NCBI GenBank assembly: GCA_012861695.1
Contig: JAAOOA010000092.1
Location: 1-64,000 of the forward strand
DNA length: 64,000 bases
Origin: Trematomus loennbergii
Taxonomy: Eukaryota > Chordata > Actinopteri > Perciformes > Nototheniidae
Direction of reading: 5' to 3'
In this document: positions 1 to 9,346 of the stretch, piece by piece
How positions within the stretch are numbered: position 1 is the first letter of the stretch
Layout of the letters: each line of letters begins with the position of its first letter
Translations under genes and position numbers: made by a program
Notes under the pieces: generated by a model
The model's input: only the letters and a program-made list of their open reading frames with translations
Told to the model about the DNA's origin: nothing
Databases searched by the model: none

Positions 1-540
1 CCAAGTGACGACTTTATATAACAAAACTATTCAAACCAATGCTTTAAATGCACAGATATGATCATAACAGTTAATGAAAAGTACATTTAAGAGTAGCATT
101 GCCCTTTGACTTCAAGCTGTATAACTGTAAAGACAATTAATGGCTGTATCATCCACAGAATGTGTAATTAAACACTAAATGTAAGTGTACTTCTGTCTTA
201 ACAGGTGCCTATTCAAGATCAATCCGGACAATGGGACTAGAGTGGAGAGGAAGGAATACAAACAAAAACAGCACTCGATAAAGATAAAGGTGCATTCATT
301 AATTACAAACGTCGCTGACTTTGAATGGAGAGGTTGAAACACATAGTCATGTACACACGCACGCACATAACTGGTAGATGTCTTTAGTGTTTATAATCGT
401 TATCTTTTGAAACAAAATGTTGGCTATTGTTAAATGTTGAAATGTTTCATTGCGGTCTATTCTGCTTTATTATTACTTAAAATATATTTTATTATTGTTT
501 TTATTTTTGTGATGTATATTATTTTCAATAATATATTGTA
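1..540. other. AT-rich non-coding stretch
   Basis: No open frame here resembles a known protein and no terminal repeats are visible. The only short open frame (about 63 codons, minus strand) has a composition typical of chance. Nothing supported. Confidence 0.6.
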
Positions 541-654
541 TATATATTTGTGATTTTTTTTCCTACAAAACATCGGACAAGTAAACTTGGGCTTTTGCAA
601 AGTAAAATGACATGTTTACTTTGTGTTTTACATGTAAATGGTCTTAGATTCATG
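541..654. repeat. Detached unit of the AT-rich repeat seen at 1.6-2.05 kb
   Basis: The stretch with GCTTTTGCAAAGTAAAAT and a following TAAATGGTCTTAGAT matches 1793-1855. The LINE fragment that starts at about 655 begins directly after it, so the LINE seems to have landed in, or recombined with, this repeat array. Confidence 0.6.
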
Positions 655-985
655 AAGTTTGCTGACGACACGACCGTCATCGCCTGATCACGACGGCGAC
701 GAGACGGCGTACAGAGAGGTCGAAAATCTGACATCTTGGTGCCAGGATAACAACCTCCATCTCAACGTCAGCAAAACAAAGGAGCTGATTGTGGACTACA
801 GGAAGCAGCAGAGAGAGGGACACGCCCCCATCGCCATCAATGGACTACGGTGGAGAGAGTCAGCAGCTACAGGTTCCTTGGGGTCCACATCACTGAGGAC
901 CTGACATGGACTCATCACTGAGGACCTGACTCATCACTGAGGACCTGACATGGACTCATCACACTAACACCATCACCAAAACAGC
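655..985 (+). mobile_element. LINE (CR1/L2-type) ORF2 fragment, reverse transcriptase C-terminal side
   Basis: The plus strand reads KFADDTT at 654-674, the reverse transcriptase catalytic motif C, and then the post-catalytic segment with NLTSWCQDNNLHLNVSKTKE and IVDYRK, which is standard for CR1/L2-group LINEs of fish. The frame breaks soon after FADDTT and again near 870. It then runs into a roughly 25-nt direct repeat (ATCACTGAGGACCTGACATG) present three times at 888-962. This is a decayed, truncated retrotransposon piece and not a host gene. The exact LINE clade is not decidable by eye. Confidence 0.85.
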
Positions 986-1328
986 GGCTTTTAAAAACAA
1001 AATTGTATTAGTCAATTTATTGAACATGTTAGAAACAAAACAAACAATAATATTTATCGTATTTAGCTTAAAAACGTTTCTGGTCAGGTCCTGCTCGAAC
1101 CATTCAGGATTTGGTTTCTAAATAAGAGTTTTAGTTTAGATAAAGTTGCACAGTATTTCAGCTCATCATTACAGTTATTCCACAGATGAACACCTTCTGT
1201 TGTGATGCAATGAAGTTTGGAATTTGTTCGAATGGGGTTTTAAAAAAATGCAGTTTCCTCTAACATGGTATGTTTTCTCTCCGTGTGAAAAGTCCCTGGA
1301 CATTATGATGTAATTGTTCTGCAGGTGA
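986..1328. other. Unassigned sequence between two LINE pieces
   Basis: It separates ORF2 sequence at 655-985 from ORF2 sequence resuming at about 1330. It is not LINE coding sequence. It may be an insertion of another repeat, but I see no clear terminal repeats or target duplication. Confidence 0.4.
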
Positions 1329-1600
1329 GGAGGTTCAAAAGGACTCCAGGATACTCTGCATCTGCTACAGGTGCACCATAGAGAGTATCCTGACTGGCTG
1401 CATCACGGCCTGGTACGGCAGTGCAATCATATTCCGTTTACTTGCATATAGACTTCTTGCACGATTTCTATTCTATTTTATTTGTTCTATGTTCTATATA
1501 TATGTTGCACTGTTGGAGGAGCCTGTGACTTCAGTTGTTCATTGCCATGTCTACACTGAAGCTAATGTACAAATGACAATAAAGCCTTGAATCTTGAATT
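1329..1600 (+). mobile_element. LINE ORF2 remnant plus 3' tail (same family)
   Basis: The frame at 1360-1430 reads RCTIESILTGCITAWYGS, a conserved C-terminal block of this LINE family. It then jumps by internal deletion into the 3' untranslated region, which ends in ACAATAAAGCCTTGAATCTT at about 1577-1596. The same tail is found at 40,515-40,545, which confirms the family relation. Confidence 0.8.
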
Positions 1601-2150
1601 TACGGTATTTTTTCAAAATGACAACAGTAATCTTCTTTCTTTCAGCTTTTTTGATCATTTAAAAAAAATATTTATTCAGTTTTTCTAGAGGGTATAACTC
1701 TATTCTAACAATTAATATTATGTTAAAAGAAAAAGATTTCCTGTAAAATTACAGATTTTTGGGCAAAAAATGTGATAGTTAATGTAAACTAAGGCTTTTG
1801 CAAAGTAAAATTACATTATTTCTTTGTGTTTTAATGGTAAATGGTCTTAGATACACGGTACTTTTTGTAATAATAAAAGTAATTTTATGTATTTTAGCTT
1901 TTTTTTATCATTTTTTAAGATAATTATTCCGTTTTCTAGAGGTTTATGACTCTATTCCAACAAATAATATATGTTAAAATAAAAAGATTTCATGTAAAAT
2001 TACAGTAATAGACTCTACTTGTTGGTAAGGTAAGTAACTTTTTTTACATTTTTATCTTCGTATTTTATTTTACAGTTTTTTTTCCTTTTTTTAACGGACA
2101 TTTTCTGGCGCCCTTGTCGCCAGAACATTTCCGTTTTTTTTACAGTGTAT
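1601..2150. repeat. AT-rich tandem repeat, about 254-bp unit
   Basis: Two adjacent units can be aligned. AAAGATTTCCTGTAAAATTA near 1729 recurs as AAAGATTTCATGTAAAATTA near 1982, and TCTAGAGG followed by ATGACTCTATTC or ATAACTCTATTC recurs at the same spacing. The array ends with a short hairpin at about 2103-2125 (TTCTGGCG, 7-nt loop, CGCCAGAA) and TTTTTTTTACAGTGTATGC. It is probably a non-autonomous DNA-transposon-like repeat. Confidence 0.6.
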
Positions 2151-2169
2151 GCAGCAAGAAAACAAACAA

Positions 2170-3260
2170 TGACTACTGATGTCTACTGTGGTACCTGACC
2201 TATCAGGTGGGAGCAGAGCAGGCTGAGCATCTGCTGGGTCTCTCAGCATCGTCGTGGGGGGGTGTGGGGGGTTCAGGGACATGGTGGTGGTGGTAAGGGT
2301 TGGGCCTGCTGTTCTCTTCACTGCCTGAGCATAACTCAGTGGGTCAGGGTGTAGCTGTGTGGTTGGGGTAGGACCCCTGGGGACAGGAGTGGTTCTGGCC
2401 TTGCTTGAGGGTAATCATAGCTGCCTGGTGGGATCTTAGTGGGGCATGGTGTGGAAGAAGATGAGGATGATCTTGTCTCCATGGGTGTTGTCTGGGTGGT
2501 GGTCCAGTGGGGTGCCTTTCTGGTCTAAGGGGGTTTTGGGCCGGGCTGCTCCTTCTGGGTGTGGATTGGTGTCTGTTGAGAGCGACGTCTTTCAGTGTCC
2601 GGGCGAAGATGGGGACTGTGTTTTTATACAGATGGACGTGGTCGTATAGACAGTTGATATCCAGGGTGGGGTGGTGGGCCAGGTGGACGTTGGGCCTCAG
2701 GATACAGTCTCTGGACATGTTGCTGTTGATCTGTGGATGGTGTCGGGGTGGAGGTCTTTCCTTGGTAGCAGGGTTGACATGACCACTCTGCTGTTGGGGA
2801 AGGTGGTGGAGGCTTTCTCTATCACTCCTCTGAGTGACTCTGACACTCTCTCTTGCTGGCTCCTCAGGTCGTTGGAGCCAGTGTGGATGATGATGTGGCT
2901 TGGGGATCCCAGCTGCTCCTCTGACAGCAGGTCCATGCATGTTGGGTGTTTGGACACCAGATTTTAGCCACTGTGTGGGTGGGGAAAAGTTTATTTTCAT
3001 CAATGAATTTGCCATTGGAGTCGATGAGGATGACAATGTCTGGCTTCCCTATCTGCTGTGCTGGTCTGGAAGGATGGGGTGGTGTTGGACTGTGGGCTAG
3101 GGGTGGTGTTCATCTGTGTGAGGGGGGAGATCTGGGAGTTGGGTTAGCATGTGGGCTAGAGATGGAGCTGGGGGTAGAGGGTGGCTGCTGAGTGGAGGGT
3201 TCTGGCTGCTCTCAATGGGGGTCACAGGGTTCTGGTGTGGTCTGGGTGAGTCAGCTGCTC
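2170..3260 (-). mobile_element. LINE ORF1 with SGNH-hydrolase-like (esterase) domain, broken
   Basis: Read on the minus strand, about 3060-2990 gives KPDIVILIDSNGKF, and about 2910-2860 gives SPSHIIIHTGSNDLRSQQER. These correspond to the block I (nucleophile region) and block III (G-x-N-D) motifs of SGNH/GDSL hydrolases. Such a domain is known in ORF1 proteins of CR1/L2-type LINEs of fish. The downstream segment ILRPNVHLAHHPTLDINCLY and a proline/histidine-rich tail are also recognisable. The motifs lie in two different reading frames (open frames 2344-3036 and 2697-2957), so the protein is frameshifted. No ORF2 follows on the minus strand. This is a retrotransposon remnant and not a host esterase. 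Confidence 0.75.
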
Positions 3261-3279
3261 TTTCAGGGCCTGTGCAACA

Positions 3280-3280
<1 letters not shown>

Positions 3281-3352
<72 letters not shown>

Positions 3353-3443
3353 AGACTCAGACTCTCTCTCTCTCTCTCTCTCTCTCACAGACAGACACTC
3401 TCTCTCACACTCTCTCTCTCTCTCTCTCTCTCTCTCACAGACA
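3281..3443 (+). repeat. (CT)n / (TCTCTC)n microsatellite
   Basis: Nearly pure pyrimidine dinucleotide repeat with three short interruptions containing CACAGACA. Open frames of leucine/serine repeats across it are artefacts of the repeat. Confidence 0.95.
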
Positions 3444-4500
3444 CATCAAGAGAAGAGAGGGCGATCAAGAGAAGTGAGAGAGGGTGATAAAAGAGTGATA
3501 GGGTGATCAAGAGAAGAGAGAGGGCGATCAAGAGGAGAGAGAGAGGGTGATCAAGAGAAGAGAGAGAGGGTGATCAAGAGGAGAGAGAGAGGGTGATCAA
3601 GAGGAGAGAGAGAGGGCGATCAAGAGGAGAGAGAGAGGGCGATCAAGAGGAGAGAGAGAGGGCGATCAAGAGAAGAGAGAGAGGGCGATCAAGAGAAGAG
3701 AGAGAGGGTGATGGAAGAGTGAGAGGGTGATCAAGAGAAGAGAGAGAGGGCGATCAAGAGAAGAGAGAGGGCGATCAAGAGGAGAGAGAGAGGGCGATCA
3801 AGAGAAGAGAGAGAGGGTGACAGAAGAGTGAGAGGGTGATCAAGAGAAGAGAGAGAGGGCGATCAAGAGAGAGAGAGAGAGGGCGATCAAGAGGAGAGAG
3901 AGAGGGCGATCAAGAGAAGAGAGAGGGCGATCAAGAGAAGAGAGAGAGGGCGAGCAAGAGAAGAGAGAGAGAGAGAGAGAGGGCGATCAAGAGGAGAGAG
4001 AGAGGGCGATCAAGAGGAGAGAGAGAGGGCGATCAAGAGAAGAGAGAGAGGGCGATCAAGAGAAGAGAGAGAGGGTGATGGAAGAGTGAGAGGGTGATCA
4101 AGAGAAGAGAGAGAGGGCGATCAAGAGAAGAGAGAGGGCGATCAAGAGGAGAGAGAGAGGGCGATCAAGAGAAGAGAGAGAGGGTGACAGAAGAGTGAGA
4201 GGGTGATCAAGAGAAGAGAGAGAGGGCGATCAAGAGAGAGAGAGAGAGGGCGATCAAGAGGAGAGAGAGAGGGCGATCAAGAGAAGAGAGAGGGCGATCA
4301 AGAGAAGAGAGAGAGGGCGAGCAAGAGAAGAGAGAGAGAGAGAGAGGGCGATCAAGAGAAGAGAGAGAGGGCGATCAAGAGGAGAGAGAGAGGGCGATCA
4401 AGAGAAGAGAGAGGGCAATCAAGAGAAGAGAGAGAGGGCAATAGAAGATTGAGAGGGTGATCAAGAGAAGAGAGAGGGCGATCAAGAGAAGAGAGAGAGT
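3444..4500 (+). repeat. Purine-rich minisatellite with 367-bp higher-order period
   Basis: The basic unit is about 21-25 nt (GAGAGAGAGGGCGATCAAGA with AGAA or GGAG variants). A higher-order unit is visible: ATGGAAGAGTGAGAGGGTGA at 3711 recurs at 4078, and the variant TGACAGAAGAGTGAGAGGGT recurs at the same 367-bp offset. Arginine/glutamate-rich open frames (3836-4078, 4203-4460) follow the repeat and have no other support as genes. Confidence 0.95.
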
Positions 4501-4507
4501 AATGTAA

Positions 4508-5036
4508 CCTCCTAATGTAATGTATAACTCCTATGAAAATGTTCAAAAAGTGCTCAAACTTCACATGTGTGCTAACAGTCCAGCCGTGAAGACATCTACG
4601 GGACAGTTTGAGATTTCTTCAAATGATGTTGCCATGGCAACACAATGCTCGCCTTGAAACCCGGTTTTCTCATAACTTCAGTGAAAATGCTCCAAACGGC
4701 CCACAACTTCACAGGTTTGGTAACGATGCAGCCATCAACGCATCTAAGCGTATTAAGGGATGTCATCAAATGCCGTTGGCATGGCGACAGATCATTCGCC
4801 ATCAAGTTAGTTCAAAAGTTTGCAGTTCAAATATTCTGCTGCTTTTCCAAGCCTTTTTACTTTATTTTCTTCTCTCATCACACATTCAAGCCCCCAGTGT
4901 TCATGTATCATTTCAATCTAAATTCTTCACTTTCTTCTTACACATTACATTTCAGCATAGCAGTTTAGCGTCAGCTTTTCAGCATAAAGCATTCCCACTA
5001 GCAATTTCTTCAGGAATTGCATTCTCTAGTCTTATC
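4508..5036 (+). mobile_element. Helitron-like non-autonomous element, 3' portion
   Basis: The sequence is the reverse complement of 25,496-26,010, so it is a dispersed repeat. Its right end has features of a Helitron 3' terminus. A hairpin GCAATTTC-TTCA-GGAATTGC lies at about 5002-5021, and a terminal CTAG followed by T comes about 10 nt later. No terminal inverted repeat or target duplication is seen, which also fits. Helitron assignment is inference, and it could equally be a Helentron or an unrelated hairpin-ended repeat. Confidence 0.6.
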
Positions 5037-5764
5037 TTAATCCTCAAATATTAGCGAATTTTACTTTTTTTTTTAAACATATTGATGTAACTACATACAC
5101 ATATCGATATGCCAAATCAAAACCTTTATTGACCACTAATTACCAAAAATCGCAGTTCTATCTCCTGTTATTAATGCATTCAAATGGCCCGCCACAAACT
5201 TCCGGGAACAATCTGAGTCTCCATGAACCACGTGACGATCAAGCATTTTGGACATCCGCTGTCGTAACTCTTCTGTCTATACGACGCTGGGTATAGTGAC
5301 GTAATGTAACGTAATGGCTCCCTTTTTGACGGATTTTGCTGCCTGTTCCTGGTCTGCTGCTCCCTGATTTTCATTGTCAATGTGTTCTGACCCTGTCTCT
5401 GCCAGTTCCAACCATGGTAACAGCGGGAGAGGGAGGGGTCGGAGTATGGGTGACGGACGCTCAAAAACAGCGTTGCGTGTGGTGGGGTGGAGAGTGGGGG
5501 GGCCACGGCCACCCTGATATATTGGCCTGCTGGCGCCATTATTTGTAAAGCATTGTTTGAGGGAGCCTGACAACAAGAGTTTCATCATCAAAGACAGCTT
5601 TAGTGTATTTGTTGTACATACACACAAGCTTGCAGCAATCTTAGATAGAAAGAAAGGCTGAATTGATCTCATAGCATACTGTTAAATGTGTGATTTGTCA
5701 TTAATAAGGACGGCGATAGTTTTAAGAATATCACTATTCATTATATTCTATGGAGTTTCTAGAG
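5037..5764. other. Intergenic sequence without a recognised gene
   Basis: Two overlapping minus-strand open frames (5180-5539 and 5277-5672, about 120-130 codons) show no familiar motif and no splice or codon pattern. At 5551-5578 a segment with TTTGAGGGAGCCTGACAACA is present in inverted form at 22,568-22,597. The segment at about 5655-5760 resembles 22,620-22,715 in direct orientation. Confidence 0.45.
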
Positions 5765-6094
5765 CAGGGGTGTCAAACTCAAGGCCCGTTGGCCAAATCC
5801 GGCCCGCGACCTCATTTTATGTGGCCGCAAGAGCTTACACAGAATACAATATACAATACAATTGCTGTACTGTAATTGTTGAATATTTGCTTTCAATTAT
5901 TTGCCCTAGACTTCTGCTTTCAGACATAGTTATTTATGAAGTTATTACCCTATCTGATAATAATCCAATGCAGAGCCAACAATGTAATATAATACATTAT
6001 TTTATATATATTATGTACTTATATATGTATATTTATATAGTCTTAAAGTTGCAACCAACCCTTTGAGTGCAACCATAATAAGTTTGACACCCTG
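5765..6094. mobile_element. hAT-type MITE, 330 bp
   Basis: Left end CAGGGGTGTCAAACTCA and right end AGTTTGACACCCTG form imperfect terminal inverted repeats of the kind common in vertebrate hAT (Charlie-like) MITEs, followed inside by the typical GGCCAAATCCGGCCCGCGAC. The 8-bp flanks (TTCTAGAG, ATAGAGGA) are only partly alike, so the target duplication is degraded. It has no coding capacity. Confidence 0.8.
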
Positions 6095-6401
6095 ATAGAG
6101 GATGTTCTGCAGGGTCCAAATGTTCTGCTATGCTCCTGCTAATATTTATAGAAACAAGATGTTACTGGGTTTATGCAATAACATTAACTGGTTAGGTTTA
6201 AGGAAAGATCACATTTTGGGTTCAAACATGTTTTTGATATAAATTAGTTGCTTATAGGAGAATAACATGATGTAGACAACATGTTAACTTTTGGTTTCAC
6301 ATTGAGGACAATTCATTTGTTTATTTGTATGTCCATTCTGTGTTTAATTCTTATTTTTTGGATTTAAATTTTGAATGCATGACTTTTATTGTCAAAAGTC
6401 C
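6095..6401. other. Unassigned sequence, AT-rich
   Basis: No coding, repeat or terminal signal that I can support. It lies just outside the left arm of the inverted repeat. Confidence 0.5.
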
Positions 6402-8080
6402 TCCTTCAGTATATCAGACTGATCTGCTGCAGGCTCCATGTTGTTCCCCACTAGTCTACAGATGGAAATGAGGCATTGTTTCTTTCGTCTTGGCGTGTAC
6501 AGGAACAATAATGTGAACCATGTCTCTATGCTTTGCACATAACTTAGACCTATGTGCCTAGTCGTCACACATCACATATGATGAGTCAGCTCTCTTCAGC
6601 ATCAGGCCATGCTGCATGTTGGTTAGAGCTGTGCAGGAAAGTGTTAACGCCTGGGGGTAAAGCTCAAAATGTATAGAAACAAAAGCTGAAGCTGGGTGAA
6701 CTGATCAAAGGCTGTTTTATTCCTGATGTCTCCCTGAAAAGTATCATCGGCCAATGAGTGAATCAGACCAGCAGTAAGGCCAAATCAGGCCAGGGGAGCA
6801 GAGGGGGGCTGTTTGATTACTGATGTGTCATTATCCTATAGAAAAACGAGGTATATTTAAAGAACAATTGAATAATGAATAGAAGGCTGGATGTCATCTT
6901 CATATCACTGATTTGAATGAACAACAACAACAACAACGAAAGGCTTTATAACACACATACAAATACAAAGAACCCCTGTGTAGTATAAATACTCTATATC
7001 ATGTATCATTCATTTCTGATTAATCTTTGATTTATCCAATCTAATAATTGAACATTTTCCCATGGCATCACAGTATCTACTGTGTTATTAAGAGATTATG
7101 TAAAATACAAACAAACAATGTGTTAAGAATGAAAAAGTTTGACATAATCATAATAACGAAAATAATAAATATCATTCTTATATATAATATGTAGTTATAT
7201 AATATTTCTGGATCTCTTAATCTGTGTCCTTCCCTTCACACAGGTACACCCATAGGGCCCCATTCTGAAGGCTGCAGGTTAGCTGTTAGAGGCTGGTGAC
7301 AGCAGAGGCTGAAGTGAATAGTCAAAGATAACTATTTTTATGAGAACATAGCAGTCTCTGGTAAATATAAATTACATTTTTCGGTGATTGGGCTCTTTAG
7401 TTAAAAAATGACAGAAAAGTATAAACATACCTTTTGCATTTCCGCCTATGATTCATTAAAGGTGGGGCATGTAATTTTGGAGAAACCAGCTCGAGTGCGC
7501 TAGAATTTGAAAGTACACAACCGGAAAAAATCTGCCTCTTCCTTCAGACTTCCTTACAGAGCCCCTCCTCCAACACACACGACGCGCACATGACCAATGA
7601 GGGCACGAGATAAGTTTGTGCACAGATGGAAGGCTGACAGGCAGGTAGACCATCCAGTTATTTTAGCCGGGCCGGTTAAAATGATTGGTCGTGCTTTTTA
7701 CAGTACTACGGCTTCCACAGATGAAATGTTTTAATGTATTTATTGTCAAAGCATTTAATATATTCATTGCTATCGGGATGTTAAGAGCATTCCATGTAAT
7801 ATAACAAAAAGTGTTTCTGAAATAAATTACATACCTCACCTTTAAGTGTTAATATTACAAAGATGGTAAGAGGCATTGATATCATTTTCTTTATTGTATG
7901 CTATAGGCCTACCTCTCTGTGAACATCTAATACAAATGTAGTGACATTTTGATCATTATTTCCAGATATACATGGGATAAGGCCAAAGGGCCCCCCTTCA
8001 AAACATGGTTGTGCTTTGTTCTACCTCGGGTAGGGGTATCTCGAAAACTAAAGCCCTTTTTGGGGGTGCTCCTCAACTAA
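6402..8080 (+). repeat. Left arm of a large inverted repeat flanking dedd
   Basis: The arm matches the reverse complement of about 20,757-22,503. Anchors on this arm are 6402 (GTCCTCCTTCAGTATATCAG), 6645 (GTTAACGCCTGGGGGTAAAG), 7237 (ACAGGTACACCCATAGGGCC) and 8003 (ATGGTTGTGCTTTGTTCTAC), each found inverted and in reverse order on the other arm. Divergence is moderate, with small indels. Shorter related pieces at about 23,150-23,815 and 34,755-34,800 show that the arm sequence is itself a dispersed repeat, so two opposite insertions are as possible as an inverted duplication. Confidence 0.85.
7460..7841 (+). mobile_element. TTAA-flanked MITE, copy 1 (382 bp)
   Basis: It is flanked by TTAA at 7456-7459 and 7842-7845. 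Terminal inverted repeats are AGGTGGGGCATGTAATT at the left and AATTACATACCTCACCT at the right. The interior matches 20,992-21,365 in the same orientation, for example GGCACGAGATAAGTTTGTGC. TTAA duplications point to the Kolobok or piggyBac superfamily. It has no coding capacity. Confidence 0.85.
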
Positions 8081-8227
8081 AAATGATTGCTAGAGATTGG
8101 GGAAAAACAGCTTCAGATTGAAACGGCTTTAAATGTTAAATATTTGAACAATACATTTTTTTCTTCCCCTTTTCCTTAATTTAATAATTAAAAATAAATA
8201 TTTCAGTCTTGACTGTACACACTCCGG
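8081..8227. other. AT-rich spacer upstream of the putative dedd promoter
   Basis: No gene or repeat is recognised between the inverted-repeat arm and the hairpin motif. Confidence 0.4.
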
Positions 8228-8231
8228 TACA

Positions 8232-8290
8232 GTAGGTGGCGGCAATCCCGTTTAGTCGCCGCCATAAAAACAAAAGAAGAAGAAGGGCGC
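8232..8290 (+). promoter_or_regulatory. Hairpin plus GAAGAAGAAG motif near the putative dedd start site
   Basis: GTAGGTGGCGGCAATCCCG and GTCGCCGCCATA can pair (GGTGGCGGC against GTCGCCGCC, partly), followed by ACAAAAGAAGAAGAAGGGCG. The same GTGGCG...CGCCA...GAAGAAG layout recurs at 13,671-13,740, 35,006-35,060 and 43,741-43,777. It lies just upstream of a region with exon-like features and a good splice donor at 8579/8580, so it may mark the promoter. It may equally be a mobile repeat that was co-opted. Transcription start is inferred only. Confidence 0.35.
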
Positions 8291-8579
8291 TGTGAACTGG
8301 AAGTTCTTTCATTTTAGCTGAAGAACAAGTCTGCTTGTTTTTCCACTATATCGGTCTGAGGACCAAAAACAATCAACAAACTTTTATGTCCGGCCTAAAA
8401 TAAGCCCCCACAAACAGACTGGACACATATATCGAGCATTTATCGTGTAGTTTATCAAAACGGTGAAACGGAACATTGTTCTGAAGCTCTGCTATGAACA
8501 CTGGGATGCTAACTTCGCCTTCGCTACCTAACGAACTGTGAGATTGTCGGGCTCGTCAACAGTATCCACAAACCAGGAG
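8291..8579 (+). other. dedd: Candidate untranslated first exon of dedd
   Basis: The region is GC-richer than its surroundings and ends in CCAGGAG followed by GTAATGAA, a plausible splice donor. A pyrimidine-rich acceptor (CTCTCTGTACAG) lies at 11,540-11,551, upstream of the first coding exon. The only ATG-led frames here are short (one at about 8493 stops within 16 codons), so the exon would be non-coding. No independent evidence of transcription exists, so this is an inference from splice signals and position. Confidence 0.3.
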
Positions 8580-9346
8580 GTAATGAACATTTGTCGTTGA
8601 ATAATGTTTTTGTTTTCAGTTTTAACTTAACTTTACACACAGCTTTACACAAGTTAGTCTTGGCAGTGCTGCACGCTGGCGGCCAACGTGAACTAAGGCT
8701 AGCCATGAGCAGTCAAAACAAACCCAGAGCCACACTCAGGGGCTAAAGTCTTGAGTTATTTACCGTTAGTCGCAAAAGCATAACACGGACCAGCAGCAGT
8801 TCCCCGTGCGTTTTTTTTTAGCGACCACACGTAGTTGACGTCTTTCATTTGTTAACCATTAAAAAAAATATATCGTTAGCTTGATTGCTAACTTCCGCTC
8901 TGCGCGCAGCTCGTTTCTAGGTTGTTATTTGTCCTGCTGAAGAGCTGATGTTCTGCAGTGAGTGTGTTGTTTGGTCTAACAATATCAATAATATTAGGAG
9001 TTTTTTCATTGGCAGAAGCGTTGAACACGACTAAGCGTTTAACTCGCTAAATTTGCTTTAGCTGAACATTTTAGTCAAAACAGCCATTATCATTAATTTT
9101 ACTTGTGTTTGTGTTAATTGTTCCTTCAGTGTCCCCTCAACCAAACGGTCAAAAAGAGAAGTCGTGCAGTTTATATAACAGGGACGTGACAGCCCAAAAC
9201 GTTTTGACTATTATGAATAGTACATACAAAATAAGTAAATAATAATAATAAATAATTAAATGATGGCTCTTTTGAGTTCTTGCCTTCAAAAAAATATCAC
9301 GGATAGAAACACTTTTAGGCTTAAAAGAGATGAATTAAACAATTAA
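8580..9346. other. Putative dedd intron 1, unremarkable part
   Basis: AT-rich sequence without recognisable repeats or coding segments, apart from short low-complexity runs at about 9236-9258 (AATAAT). Confidence 0.45.

Noticed and set aside
2344..3036. 230-codon minus-strand open frame as a host protein
   Set aside because: It overlaps LINE ORF1 in a partly shifted frame; the conserved SGNH motifs lie in another frame, so most of this frame is a shadow.
3149..3506. Serine/leucine repeat open frames
   Set aside because: Translation of the CT microsatellite only.
3836..4460. Arginine/glutamate-rich open frames (RRERGRSRE repeats)
   Set aside because: They are the direct translation of a GA-rich minisatellite; the 367-bp superunit is not a multiple of three and no start context or splice sites support a gene.
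3444..4500. CRISPR-like array
   Set aside because: Regularly spaced repeats, but without unique spacers, in a vertebrate genome; it is a minisatellite.
5180..5672. Two overlapping minus-strand frames of 119 and 131 codons
   Set aside because: No familiar motif, no splice structure, and the region is not conserved-looking in codon use.
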